NCBI GenBank assembly: GCA_038058335.1
Contig: JBBUBI010000028.1
Coordinates: 1-37,252 of the forward strand
Source: JBBTVO01 sp038058335
GTDB lineage: Bacteria > Patescibacteriota > Microgenomatia > Levybacterales > UBA12049
Direction of reading: 5' to 3'
Length of the DNA: 37,252 nucleotides
Shown: positions 27,460-36,256 of the stretch, one piece after another
Position numbering within the stretch: position 1 is the stretch's first letter
Layout: each line of letters starts with the position of its first letter
Translations under genes and position numbers: made by a program
Notes under the pieces: model-generated
The model's database searches: none
What the model saw: the letters and a program-made list of their open reading frames with translations, nothing else
Told to the model about the DNA's origin: nothing

Positions 27460-27543
27460 ATTTGAAATTTACAATTTGAAATGAAATCTAAATATTTAAA
27501 AAATGAAAATTCAATATAAATTAAAAATTTTAAATTATAAATT
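27460..27543. repeat. AT-rich spacer with short direct repeats between pheS and pheT
   Basis: AATTTGAAAT occurs twice close together, and related AAATTTTAAATTATAAATT follows. No promoter or hairpin with GC content is seen. Such simple AT repeats are probably neutral spacer. Confidence 0.4.
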
Positions 27544-29427
27544 ATGCTAGCGCCTTTATCCTGGCTTAAAGAATACGTTGAAATCAAATCTACTCCTGAG
27601 AAATTGGGAGACAGACTTACCGAGGTGGGACTCGGAACAGAAAGAATTGAAAAAACAAAAGACGATGTGATTTTTGATTTTGAAATTACACCGAATAGGC
27701 CAGATCTACTTTCAATAATTGGTATCGCAAGAGAAATCGCAGCAGTAGAGAACAAAACTATTAAGCTTCCTAAGCTATCTAATCTTAAAAGTATAAAACC
27801 AGAGAAAATACTTCCTCTTAAAATCATTTCAGATTTTAAAATTAATCCAAGATTTACCGGAATAATAATTGACGGAATTACCGTCAAGGACTCGCCGGAG
27901 TGGCTCAAGGAAAAGCTGATCAAAATGGGACAACGTCCGATAAATAATATTGTAGACATAACAAATTACGTAATGCTTGAACTGGGTAATCCCATCCATG
28001 CTTTTGATTTTAAAAAAATAAAAGGCGCGACCATTAAAGTTCATAAGACTTTAGGCGGAGAAAAATTTACAAGTGTTGATGGCATATCTTATCATCTGCC
28101 AAACGGGGCCGTAGTGATATCAGACGAGGAGAAAATTATAGATCTTTGCGGAATAAAAGGCGGAGAAAATTCAGGAACTTATGAAAGTACAAAAACCATC
28201 TTCCTGAGAGCTCCTGTTGAGCTTCCATCTCTTGTACGCAAAACTTCACAATCTCTAGGACTTCGCTCTGAAGCTTCAAGTATTTTCGAAAGGGGAGTAA
28301 ACGCCGGAGGCGCTGTGGAAGCTCTTTCCCGATGCACCGAGCTGATTTTGGAAATTGCAGGCGGAGAAATAGCAAGTCCTCTTTACGATATTAAAAAGCA
28401 GGACTTTAAGCCCTGGCTTGTTCAACTTGATCTTACAAGACTGAACAAGATTCTGGGCATTGAGATTCCAAAAACCAAAGTTGTAGAGATACTTGAGAGT
28501 TTGAATTTAAAAACTAAGAAAATATCAGAAGAAAAACTTAGAGTTACAATTCCTACTTACAGAAATGACCTCCAAATCGAAGAAGATATAATTGAAGAAG
28601 TTGCAAGGCTATATGGATATAACAATTTTCCAAAAACCCTGCCTTCAGGACAAATACCAACACAGACAGTTCCATATTTTAAAGATTATAACCTTGAAGA
28701 AAAGGTAAAACAGATATTTAAAGCAGGCGGATTTTCCGAAGTTTATACTTATAGCTTGGTTTCGGAAAATGATTTTGAAGAAAATGAAATTAATCCCGAT
28801 AAAGCATTACGAGTAGACAATCCTGTCAGTCGGGAATTTGAGTATCTGAGGACTACTCACAAAATAAATTTAAGGAAAGCTTTTGCTCAAAATCTGCCAA
28901 ACTCCGATAGAGTAAGTCTTTTTGAGCTTGGCAAAGTTTATCTTGGCTCATCAATTGACAAAACTGATGAGCCCTATTTTCTTTCAGGCATATCAAATAG
29001 TAAAAGCTATTTTGAAATAAAAGGGCTTCTTGAGAAACTCTTTGAAGAATTTGGAGTCAAAGACCAAGTAATAGACTATATTCAAATTCTAGAAGAAGGC
29101 ATATTCTTCGAACTAAACTTTGATGAGTTTATATCGAAAATAAACCTAAGCAAGAAATTTATTCCTCTTCCAAAATACCCTCCGATAATTGAGGACATTA
29201 CTCTTACAGTTACAAACGAAACCCCAACGGGTGATATAATTGAGGAAATTAGAAAACAAAGTTTGCTTATTGAGAATGTAACACTAAAAGATACATTTGA
29301 AAATAATAAAACATTTCACATTGTCTACCAAAACAAAGAAGGAAATTTGACTACCAAAGAGGTCGCAAAAATAAGAGAACAACTCCTAAAATCCCTAGAA
29401 GAAAAATTCAAAATTAAGATCGGTTAA
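27544..29427 (+). CDS. pheT: Phenylalanyl-tRNA synthetase beta subunit without EMAP domain
   Basis: 627 residues against ~800 in most bacteria. The N-terminal MLAPLSWLKEYVEIKSTPEK is normal, but the sequence then passes straight from TEVGLGTERIEKTKDD to DFEITPNRPDLLSIIGIARE, so the ~110-residue EMAP II-like tRNA-binding insert is missing. B3/B4-type editing region (about 100-260: MGQRPINNIVDITNYVMLE), B5 (about 290-360: NDLQIEEDIIEEVARLYGYN), pseudo-catalytic core, and a C-terminal FDX-ACB anticodon domain (KYPPIIEDITLTVTNETPTG) are present. It forms the alpha2-beta2 enzyme with PheS. Confidence 0.95.
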   Translation: MLAPLSWLKEYVEIKSTPEKLGDRLTEVGLGTERIEKTKDDVIFDFEITPNRPDLLSIIGIAREIAAVENKTIKLPKLSNLKSIKPEKILPLKIISDFKINPRFTGIIIDGITVKDSPEWLKEKLIKMGQRPINNIVDITNYVMLELGNPIHAFDFKKIKGATIKVHKTLGGEKFTSVDGISYHLPNGAVVISDEEKIIDLCGIKGGENSGTYESTKTIFLRAPVELPSLVRKTSQSLGLRSEASSIFERGVNAGGAVEALSRCTELILEIAGGEIASPLYDIKKQDFKPWLVQLDLTRLNKILGIEIPKTKVVEILESLNLKTKKISEEKLRVTIPTYRNDLQIEEDIIEEVARLYGYNNFPKTLPSGQIPTQTVPYFKDYNLEEKVKQIFKAGGFSEVYTYSLVSENDFEENEINPDKALRVDNPVSREFEYLRTTHKINLRKAFAQNLPNSDRVSLFELGKVYLGSSIDKTDEPYFLSGISNSKSYFEIKGLLEKLFEEFGVKDQVIDYIQILEEGIFFELNFDEFISKINLSKKFIPLPKYPPIIEDITLTVTNETPTGDIIEEIRKQSLLIENVTLKDTFENNKTFHIVYQNKEGNLTTKEVAKIREQLLKSLEEKFKIKIG

Positions 29428-29429
29428 CA

Positions 29430-31775
29430 CTACGGAGTAGGCATGAGAGTCATTGTTGCCGAAGGCTCGGATGTTGGCGTAGGATTATTATTTCCACCTG
29501 AAACTTGATGCTCAGATGTCTCCGTAGGCGGATGATACTTTTCATCTCCCGGATATTGCCCGGCAAGCCAAGCATTAATACCCTCCTGCCATCTATTTTT
29601 TCCATCAGTCGACATAGGATCAACCTCGGCAAATACAATATAATCTTTGGTATCGTACTCTCTTGCATCGATCTCGGACTGACTCGCGAGCTTCTTATTA
29701 TCCTTCTTGGATAACTTCACTTTCTGATAAATACTACCCGGTCCCGTAGGCTCAGTGCCTTTCAGGAAATACTCTGACCTAGTCGACTGACCTCCCACAG
29801 GAAGCCCGCCACCTAGGGAATCAATTTCAAGAGCAATTACACTGTCCGGCTTATTTGGCTGTTCATCTTTTTTGTCCTTAAGAACATGCGTCATTATCTT
29901 ATTCCAGATGGGAGATGCACCTGTCACACCTGAGGCAATTGCAGGATTCATCGGACTATTGTCGTTATTTCCTACCCACACTCCTACGACATACGAAGGC
30001 GTAAAACCGATTGTCCAGTTGTCTCTCTTCTGATCCGTAGTACCAGTCTTGACCGAAACATTTTTTCCGGAAATATTCAGAAACGACCTTGCTCCGAAAA
30101 CAATTGATCTGGCATTGTTATCTAGAAGTATATGAGAGATAAGAAATGCAACGCCTTCTGACAAGACTTTTTGTCCGTCTTTTTTCTTATGCTCAAAAAT
30201 CTTCTTGCCCCCTGATTCAGTTACTTTAAGAATAGTTACTGGATCTTGCTTCACTCCTTTGTTTGCAAAAACAGAATACGCAGTAACCTCATCAAGCAGC
30301 GTCGTCTCGCGTCCTCCAAGCACCAATGACAGTCCTACGTTTTTCATATTTGCAGTTGTAGGCTCCCAATTTCGTATTCCCATTGAATATCCCTTCTGCA
30401 TTACATCCTGCAGCCCTACTTTTGCGAGCATCTTTACAGCAGGAAGGTTTATCGAATTTCCCAATGCAAATCTTACCTGCATTGGCCCCCTGAATTTTCC
30501 GTCATAATTTACAGGTATATAAATCGGGTGAGCCTCCTCACCCGTGGGAAATTCTGTCTTAACATCCATAAGAAGCGTTGCGGGAGAGTAACCCTTTTCA
30601 AAAGCAGTAGCATAGATAATAGGCTTAAGTGAAGATCCCGGCTGTCTGTTGGCAAGAGTTGTATTGAAGTTACCGTCGTTTTCAGTTTCAAAATAGTCCT
30701 TGCTTCCTACCATTGAAAGTATTTCACCTGTTTTCGGATCCATTACAACCGCTGAGCCATTCCCGACTCGATAACCCTTAAGCTTAGTGATCTCTTCCTT
30801 AACAATCTTCTCTGCTTCTTTTTGTATATCATAATCAAGCGTTGTGGTTACTTGAAGACCGCCTTGTTCAACCGCTGATTCACCAAACTGCTTAGCTAAG
30901 ATCTGTTTAACATATATGACGAAATGGGGAGCCTTGATGCTCTCATCTCTTTTTGTAAATTTCTTCGTCTTTATTTCCTCAAGAGCCCTCTCGCTTTCTT
31001 CTTTTGTAATATATTTCTCTTCCTTCATTTGCTTGAGCACCGCTTCGGTTCTGTCTATGTAATACTTATTTCCCGAATATGGAGAATAAATGCTAGGCGC
31101 CTGAGGAAGTCCTGCGAGAAATGCGCTTTCGGCTAGATTAAGATCTTTTACGTCTTTTCCAAAATAGCTCTGAGATGCCGCCTCAACTCCGATATTCGCG
31201 CCTCCGTAGGGTACATCATTGAGATACATTTCAAGTATCTGATCTTTGGAATATTTCTGACTTACCTGAATCGAAAGCATAAGTTCTTTTATTTTTCGGG
31301 GAAGTGTCCGCTCGGAAGAAAGTAAAACTGTCTTAACAAGCTGCTGCGTAATCGTAGACCCTCCAGTAAGCCCGCGAAGAAGAATAGCATCGCGCAAAAC
31401 TCTTACATATCCCCAGACAGAAAATCCCTGATTTTTGTAAAAATCCTTATCCTCAATTGATATTGTTCCTTCTTTTAGATGATCAGGAATATCTTTTAAC
31501 TTTACATATGTTCTGTTCTCCTCTTGAAAAACAGAGTAGAGAAGCTTACCTTTTCTGTCGTAAATTCTAGTGGAATTACCAAGCTGCGCATCGGAGAGCT
31601 TGCCGGGTTGAGGAAGGTCTTTGCCATACCAAAGAAACAGGACTATCGTAAACAAAACTAAACCGATAAATCCAAACAGAGCGTACCTTGAGAGCTTGCT
31701 ATAGAGAAGGATTTTGGATCGGTCACTTGTCCGCATTCTTGACCGTCTGCTTACCTTCCTTGCGTAATCGCGCAT
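29430..31775 (-). CDS. Class A penicillin-binding protein (PBP1A-like transglycosylase/transpeptidase)
   Basis: 781 residues from ATG 31775 (a GTG at 31802 in frame lies upstream of the -10 box). A basic cytoplasmic tail and one membrane helix (about 34-55) are followed by GT51 glycosyltransferase motifs: SIEDKDFYKNQGFSVWGYVR with the catalytic Glu, TGGSTITQQLVKTVLL, and IKELMLSIQVSQKYSKDQIL. The transpeptidase has SSLK in RQPGSSLKPIIYA (active Ser), SIN in LGNSINLPAV, and KTGT in SVKTGTTDQKRDNW. It ends in a Pro/Ser/Thr-rich tail. It polymerises and cross-links peptidoglycan outside the membrane. It faces pheT tail to tail, 2 bp apart. Confidence 0.96.
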   Translation of the reverse strand: MRDYARKVSRRSRMRTSDRSKILLYSKLSRYALFGFIGLVLFTIVLFLWYGKDLPQPGKLSDAQLGNSTRIYDRKGKLLYSVFQEENRTYVKLKDIPDHLKEGTISIEDKDFYKNQGFSVWGYVRVLRDAILLRGLTGGSTITQQLVKTVLLSSERTLPRKIKELMLSIQVSQKYSKDQILEMYLNDVPYGGANIGVEAASQSYFGKDVKDLNLAESAFLAGLPQAPSIYSPYSGNKYYIDRTEAVLKQMKEEKYITKEESERALEEIKTKKFTKRDESIKAPHFVIYVKQILAKQFGESAVEQGGLQVTTTLDYDIQKEAEKIVKEEITKLKGYRVGNGSAVVMDPKTGEILSMVGSKDYFETENDGNFNTTLANRQPGSSLKPIIYATAFEKGYSPATLLMDVKTEFPTGEEAHPIYIPVNYDGKFRGPMQVRFALGNSINLPAVKMLAKVGLQDVMQKGYSMGIRNWEPTTANMKNVGLSLVLGGRETTLLDEVTAYSVFANKGVKQDPVTILKVTESGGKKIFEHKKKDGQKVLSEGVAFLISHILLDNNARSIVFGARSFLNISGKNVSVKTGTTDQKRDNWTIGFTPSYVVGVWVGNNDNSPMNPAIASGVTGASPIWNKIMTHVLKDKKDEQPNKPDSVIALEIDSLGGGLPVGGQSTRSEYFLKGTEPTGPGSIYQKVKLSKKDNKKLASQSEIDAREYDTKDYIVFAEVDPMSTDGKNRWQEGINAWLAGQYPGDEKYHPPTETSEHQVSGGNNNPTPTSEPSATMTLMPTP

Positions 31776-31782
31776 ACTCCCA

Positions 31783-31788
31783 ATTATA
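31783..31788 (-). promoter_or_regulatory. Extended -10 box of the PBP gene
   Basis: Minus strand TATAAT with TGG before it, seven bases from the ATG at 31775. It supports the shorter start. Confidence 0.6.
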
Positions 31789-31795
31789 CCAATAC

Positions 31796-31830
31796 TAGCC
31801 ACTAGTTGCTAGTCGCTTAGTCACTGGCTA
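31796..31830. repeat. Imperfect palindrome between divergent PBP and tyrS promoters
   Basis: TAGCCA and TGGCTA stand at the outer ends; CTAGT/ACTAG and AGTC/GACT-type half-sites recur within. It lies exactly between two divergent -10 boxes, where an operator could act on both. Confidence 0.4.
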
Positions 31831-31839
31831 TGATATACT
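31831..31839 (+). promoter_or_regulatory. Extended -10 box of tyrS (TGATATACT)
   Basis: TATACT (31834-31839) preceded by TGA; six bases to the ATG at 31846. It is the same 9-mer as in front of the gene at 23437. Confidence 0.6.
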
Positions 31840-31845
31840 GAGCTC

Positions 31846-33009
31846 ATGGATAAAATTGAAGAATTACTGACTTGCGGAGTCGCAAATATCATTCCGAGCA
31901 GGGATAAACTCAAAGAACTTCTTACAACTGATAAGAAATTAAACGTTTATTTCGGAATCGATCCAACTGCCACGCGAATTCATTTAGGCCACGCGGTACC
32001 CCTGCGAGTACTTCAGAAATTTTCAGATCTTGGTCATAATGTAACTTTTCTAATCGGCGACTTTACAGCGCTTATCGGTGACACATCCGACAAAGACACT
32101 GAAAGGCCGGTTCTAACTACCGAGCAGATTGAAAAGAATTTCCAAACTTATAGAGATCAAGCTGAGAAAATTTTGGATTTTTCAAACATCAAAGTCAGAT
32201 ACAATAGCGAGTGGCTCGATAATCTTTCATCAAGAGATTTTATAAAACTTGCTCAGCAGTTTTCGTTTGGCGATTTTGCATCGCGCGAACTTGTCAAAAA
32301 AAGACTTTCTTCATCCAAATACGTAGGGCTCCATGAGGGGCTTTATCCTGCGATGCAAGGATACGACAGCTATTTCCTAGATACCGACGTCCAAATCGGA
32401 GGAACCGACCAAACTTTCAATATGCAGGCAGGAAGAATATTGCAAAAAAACTGGAGAGATAAAGAATCTTATGTACTAGCAACTGAATTCCTTCTCGGAA
32501 CAGACGGAAGAAAAATGAGCAAGACCTGGAACAACGCTATTTGGCTTGAGGATAATCCAAATGAAATGTACGTTAAGATAATGGCGATAAATGATGACCT
32601 GATAATTCCGTATTTTACTCTTGCTACTAACCTAGCATTGACCGCAATTGAAAATATAAAAAGCGAATTAGACAGAGGAGGAAGTTTGCTTAATGCAAAA
32701 AAAGAACTCGCTAGACAAATTATAAAAGAGCTCCACGGAGAAAAAGATGCGGAAGATGCAGAGAATAATTTCACCAAAACCCCAGAAGCGCAAATCGTGA
32801 CAGTTGGACATGAAAAAGCAAGTTTAATTGACGCTTTGATATATACAAATCTTGCACAAAGCAAGTCTGATGCAAAAAGATTAATTGAACAGGGTGGAGT
32901 GTCAATTGATGGGAAGGTCAAAAGCGATCCAAGTGAAATTCTGGATCTGGAAAAAGAAAAGGTTATAAAAGTTGGAAAATTCAAATCTGCAAAACTAAAA
33001 TCTTCGTGA
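31846..33009 (+). CDS. tyrS: Tyrosyl-tRNA synthetase
   Basis: 387 residues. Class I catalytic domain with the HIGH motif as RIHLGHAVPL (near residue 45) and KMSKS as RKMSKTWNN (near 224). The tyrosine-binding part is seen as GYDSYFLDTDVQIGGTDQTF. The C-terminal ~70 residues are an S4-like RNA-binding domain (IDALIYTNLAQSKSDAKRLI, EQGGVSIDGKVKSDPSEIL). It has an apparently leaderless start, no Shine-Dalgarno, and shares a divergent promoter region with the PBP gene. Confidence 0.97.
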   Translation: MDKIEELLTCGVANIIPSRDKLKELLTTDKKLNVYFGIDPTATRIHLGHAVPLRVLQKFSDLGHNVTFLIGDFTALIGDTSDKDTERPVLTTEQIEKNFQTYRDQAEKILDFSNIKVRYNSEWLDNLSSRDFIKLAQQFSFGDFASRELVKKRLSSSKYVGLHEGLYPAMQGYDSYFLDTDVQIGGTDQTFNMQAGRILQKNWRDKESYVLATEFLLGTDGRKMSKTWNNAIWLEDNPNEMYVKIMAINDDLIIPYFTLATNLALTAIENIKSELDRGGSLLNAKKELARQIIKELHGEKDAEDAENNFTKTPEAQIVTVGHEKASLIDALIYTNLAQSKSDAKRLIEQGGVSIDGKVKSDPSEILDLEKEKVIKVGKFKSAKLKSS

Positions 33010-33021
33010 TAGAATATATTT

Positions 33022-33132
33022 ATGGAAATATTTAGAAAGCACCAGTGGGTTTGGAAAATAATTGTAGTCATCGCAACTGTTGCACTTATCGCTACATCAT
33101 TCCTCCCATCTCTGTCTCTGCTTTTTCAATAA
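33022..33132 (+). CDS. 36-residue single-span membrane peptide
   Basis: The frame encodes MEIFRKHQWVWKIIVVIATV and continues ALIATSFLPSLSLLFQ. A basic/aromatic N-terminal head (FRKHQWVWK) precedes one membrane helix, a layout like the first 35 residues of many membrane proteins. The ATG is six bases after an extended -10 box (TGATAGAAT, 33007-33015), the same box as in front of the Phe leader peptide. It stops 6 bp before recG. It may be a real small membrane protein or a leader for recG. Function unknown. Confidence 0.6.
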   Translation: MEIFRKHQWVWKIIVVIATVALIATSFLPSLSLLFQ

Positions 33133-33138
33133 TTATTT

Positions 33139-35205
33139 ATGAACGTAAATACGCCTATCGCAGGAATCGGCGGAATCTACAAGAAGTATGCCGGAAGACT
33201 TGAAAAGCTTGGAATAAAAAAGCTAGAAGATTTTCTTTTTCACATTCCATTCAGATATGAAGACTTTTCTCTGATATCAAAAATCAGTAGCGTCCAAGCA
33301 GGGGAGATAGTCACGATTCAAGGAGAAATTACGGAAATTAAAAATGAATACACAAGAAAATGGAAAAATCTGCAGAAAGCAAAGGTTGCAGATGAAACTG
33401 ATGAGATTGATATCATTTGGTTTAATCAGCCATATATTCCGAAGACTCTAAAAAAAGGCGATCGTGTATCCCTATCAGGCAAAGTTAAATTCGCTCTCAA
33501 TAAGCTCGTCCTCGAAACTCCGGAATTTGAAGTTATAAACGGAAATACAATCCATACCGGTCGTCTCGTGCCAATCTATCCTGAGACACGAGGAATATCT
33601 TCGAAATGGATAAGAAGACAAGTCTATAAGTTACTTCATGAGTCTGATCTCATCTCCATGGATACAATGCCAAATGAGATACTAACGAAAAACTCTTTTA
33701 TGAAACTCGCAGATGCCTTAAATAAAATTCATTTTCCTAACTCTCTTGATGAAGTAGGGGAGGCGAGAAAGAGACTTTCGTTTGACGAACTCTTTATGCT
33801 TCAGCTTAAAGGAATCATAAAAAAAGAAGATTGGAAGAAAAAAACCGTAACAAATAGTTTTAAGATTGTTGATTTTCAAAATAAAATAGAAGAATTTTTG
33901 GAAAGCCTTCCGTTTGAACTAACCAATGCCCAAAAAAAAGCAGTTGAGGAAATTCTTAAGGATCTTAAATCAAAAAAGCCCATGAATAGGCTTCTTGAAG
34001 GAGACGTAGGAAGCGGGAAAACTGTCGTTGCCGCAATTGCGATGCATATCGCTTGCCTCAATGGATTTCAGTCAGTCATAATGGCACCGACTGAAATCCT
34101 AGCAAATCAACATTTCGATACTATCTCCAAACTTCTTACTCCTTTGGGAGTTACCGTCGCTTTAAAAACAGGAAGTATCAAGTATAAAGTAGCAAGTATT
34201 AAGTATAAAAAAGAAAAAATACATAATACAAACTACATAATAAAAAATACTGATATTCTTATTGGAACTCACGCGGTTTTATCAGATAAAATAAACTTTG
34301 ATAAGCTTGGACTTGTAATTATTGATGAACAACAAAGATTTGGAGTAAGACAAAGATCTATTATTAGAGGCAAAGGCAAAAGTCCCCATCTTCTCACTAT
34401 GACCGCAACTCCAATCCCCAGAACAATAGCACTTACTTTGTATGGAGATCTGGATCTCTCATTTCTCGATGAAATGCCTCATGGAAGAAAGATTGTCAAA
34501 ACATGGCTTACGCCTGAAGAGAAGAGAAGCGGAGCATACCAATGGATCGAAAAAGAACTTAAGAAAAATAAATCTCAAGCATTTATAATTTGTCCGTTTA
34601 TTGAGGAGTCTGAGACTATGACTACAGTAAAAGCCGCGACAAAAGAATTTGAAATACTTAAAACCAAGATTTTCCCGAAGCTCAAGCTTGCGCTTTTACA
34701 TGGAAAGCTCAAAAGTAAAGAAAAGGAACAAATTCTTACAGATTTCAAGAATAAAAAATATGACATCTTGGTCGCAACTCCTGTTGTTGAAGTAGGCATC
34801 GATATTCCGAACGCAACTATTATGGTCATCGAAGCATCCGAGCGGTTTGGACTCTCTCAGCTTCATCAGCTTCGGGGAAGAGTGGGGAGGAGTAATATGC
34901 AATCATATTGCTTGTTATTTACTGAGGCAAAAAACACAAAAACACTAGAAAGACTTAGAGGAATGGAAAGAATCCATATCGGAGCAGAACTTGCCGAGCT
35001 TGACCTAAGGCTCAGGGGGCCGGGTGAAATATTTGGAACAACACAGCACGGAATTGCCGAACTTAAAATCGCATCATTTTCCGATTTACCTCTGATTCAA
35101 AAAGCAAAAAAAGAAGCAGAGGATATTTTTCCAAAACTAAAATCATATCCAAAATTATCTGAAAAATTGCAATCAGAAAACCTCTCCCAAATCTCCCCTG
35201 ATTAA
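33139..35205 (+). CDS. recG: ATP-dependent DNA helicase RecG
   Basis: 688 residues, near full length. An N-terminal wedge/OB domain (IAGIGGIYKKYAGRLEKLGI, then VSLSGKVKFALNKLVLETPE) grips branched DNA. Helicase motifs follow: I (LEGDVGSGKTVVA, near 290), Ia (APTEILANQHF), II as DEQQ in VIIDEQQRFGVRQ, III (MTATPIPRT), V (VGIDIPNATIMVIEASERFG) and VI (QLRGRVGRS). The C-terminal TRG-like part is AELDLRLRGPGEIFGTTQHG. It remodels stalled replication forks and Holliday junctions. Confidence 0.97.
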   Translation: MNVNTPIAGIGGIYKKYAGRLEKLGIKKLEDFLFHIPFRYEDFSLISKISSVQAGEIVTIQGEITEIKNEYTRKWKNLQKAKVADETDEIDIIWFNQPYIPKTLKKGDRVSLSGKVKFALNKLVLETPEFEVINGNTIHTGRLVPIYPETRGISSKWIRRQVYKLLHESDLISMDTMPNEILTKNSFMKLADALNKIHFPNSLDEVGEARKRLSFDELFMLQLKGIIKKEDWKKKTVTNSFKIVDFQNKIEEFLESLPFELTNAQKKAVEEILKDLKSKKPMNRLLEGDVGSGKTVVAAIAMHIACLNGFQSVIMAPTEILANQHFDTISKLLTPLGVTVALKTGSIKYKVASIKYKKEKIHNTNYIIKNTDILIGTHAVLSDKINFDKLGLVIIDEQQRFGVRQRSIIRGKGKSPHLLTMTATPIPRTIALTLYGDLDLSFLDEMPHGRKIVKTWLTPEEKRSGAYQWIEKELKKNKSQAFIICPFIEESETMTTVKAATKEFEILKTKIFPKLKLALLHGKLKSKEKEQILTDFKNKKYDILVATPVVEVGIDIPNATIMVIEASERFGLSQLHQLRGRVGRSNMQSYCLLFTEAKNTKTLERLRGMERIHIGAELAELDLRLRGPGEIFGTTQHGIAELKIASFSDLPLIQKAKKEAEDIFPKLKSYPKLSEKLQSENLSQISPD

Positions 35206-35208
35206 ATA

Positions 35209-35237
35209 TTGACATACATCTAATCGTTGGTTATGCT
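35209..35237 (+). promoter_or_regulatory. Promoter of the HD-domain gene
   Basis: TTGACA (35209-35214), 17-nt spacer, TATGCT (35232-35237). The ATG at 35248 is ten bases on. It shows that the segment before the internal stop codon belongs to the gene. Confidence 0.65.
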
Positions 35238-35247
35238 TTAGCGGATA

Positions 35248-35991
35248 ATGACAACCTTAGAAAAATCCCCAGCTTACCGACCTCCAATTCCGGAAAACTT
35301 AAGAACAGAATATGAAAGAGGACTCGCAAGAATTCTGAGATGGGAACATGGAATTTTAAGCTCCAGCACGTAAGAATCCGATTTGGATCATGTAAGAGAT
35401 ATGCTTCTTATTCTTGAAGATATCGGACATCAATTTATACATATTCCAAGTGAAGTAAATTTCACTACAGTTTCGCATATGATTTATATCCATGATGCAG
35501 GAGAAATTTTGGCAGGCGATTTGACGCATTCACATCCAAATTACGATGAAGTCAGGCCAAGAGTTAAAAGGAGGGAGGTCGCTGCTTTCAGATTATTATC
35601 AAGATCTTTGGAAGATGAACCAACAAAAACTGCCGTGAGGGATTTGTATAGAAGAGTGCACGCTAAATCTCCTGAAGATAAGGAAGCACAGCTTACGGAT
35701 TACATTGATAAAGTTCAAGCCGTGAGATTTGGTCTTATCAATGTTTTCCCACCTAGCACTATGAAAAATCCAGAGAGAAGACGAATACAGCTGAATCACA
35801 CAATGACCACTCTTTTCAAACCAGCAAATGGATTGGTCAACTCACTTGACTCTTCTTATTCGAGAGCAGAAGCAATAGGACTCATAAAAGAAGAGTTGAG
35901 GAATTTTTTAGTTCAGGGATATAAAAAACACGAAATTCAACCATATCTTGATTTATTCTTGCAAACTTCGGTAAACGGAGCTTCTAAATAA
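35248..35991 (+). pseudogene. HD-domain nucleotidase-like gene (YfbR/HDDC2 type) with an in-frame TAA
   Basis: From ATG 35248 the frame gives 41 residues (MTTLEKSPAYRPPIPENLRT ... RWEHGILSSST), then TAA at 35371-35373, then continues in the same frame ESDLDHVRDMLLILEDIGHQ to 35991. The part after the stop has the HD motif (IYIHDAGEILAGDLTHSH) and KRREVAAFRLL, as in HDDC2/YfbR-type 5'-deoxynucleotidases; the first metal-binding His is in DLDHV, just after the stop. The frame on both sides matches, so a point mutation is the simplest cause. A TTG at 35383 could restart translation and keep the HD core (202 residues). An assembly or read error is also possible. Confidence 0.72.
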
Positions 35992-35996
35992 AATTG

Positions 35997-36025
35997 TTGC
36001 AAGTAAAGCTAGATTGAGGTAAAAT
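35997..36025 (+). promoter_or_regulatory. Promoter of rpmF-nusB-rnc
   Basis: TTGCAA (35997-36002), 17-nt spacer, TAAAAT (36020-36025), six bases to the rpmF ATG: a leaderless arrangement. Confidence 0.68.
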
Positions 36026-36031
36026 AGGCAA

Positions 36032-36256
36032 ATGCCACAAGAACCAAAGAAAAGACATTCAAGGCAAAGACAAGGGAAGAGACGACATTCTATAAATTTT
36101 GGAATTCCTCACGGAGTACTCTGTGAGAATTGCGGTGCAAATAATATGCCCCACGTTATCTGCAAGAAATGCGGATTTTATCAGGGAAGGCAAGTTTTGA
36201 ATCTTGAAAAGAAAGTAAAGAATAAAGATGAAGAACCCGCTGGACCCCAGGCATAA
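36032..36256 (+). CDS. rpmF: 50S ribosomal protein L32
   Basis: 74 residues. The usual basic N-terminus (MPQEPKKRHSRQRQGKRRHS) is followed by a zinc ribbon, LCENCGANNMPHVICKKCGF (two CxxC pairs), and YQGRQVLNLE. It is slightly longer than usual because of an acidic tail whose coding region overlaps nusB by 29 bp. It begins the rpmF-nusB-rnc run. Confidence 0.96.
   Translation: MPQEPKKRHSRQRQGKRRHSINFGIPHGVLCENCGANNMPHVICKKCGFYQGRQVLNLEKKVKNKDEEPAGPQA

Noticed and set aside
32469..33071. 200-codon minus-strand frame over the end of tyrS
   Set aside because: Antisense to the conserved S4 domain of tyrS; Ser/Phe/Ile-rich, as expected for the opposite strand of a Lys/Glu-rich gene.
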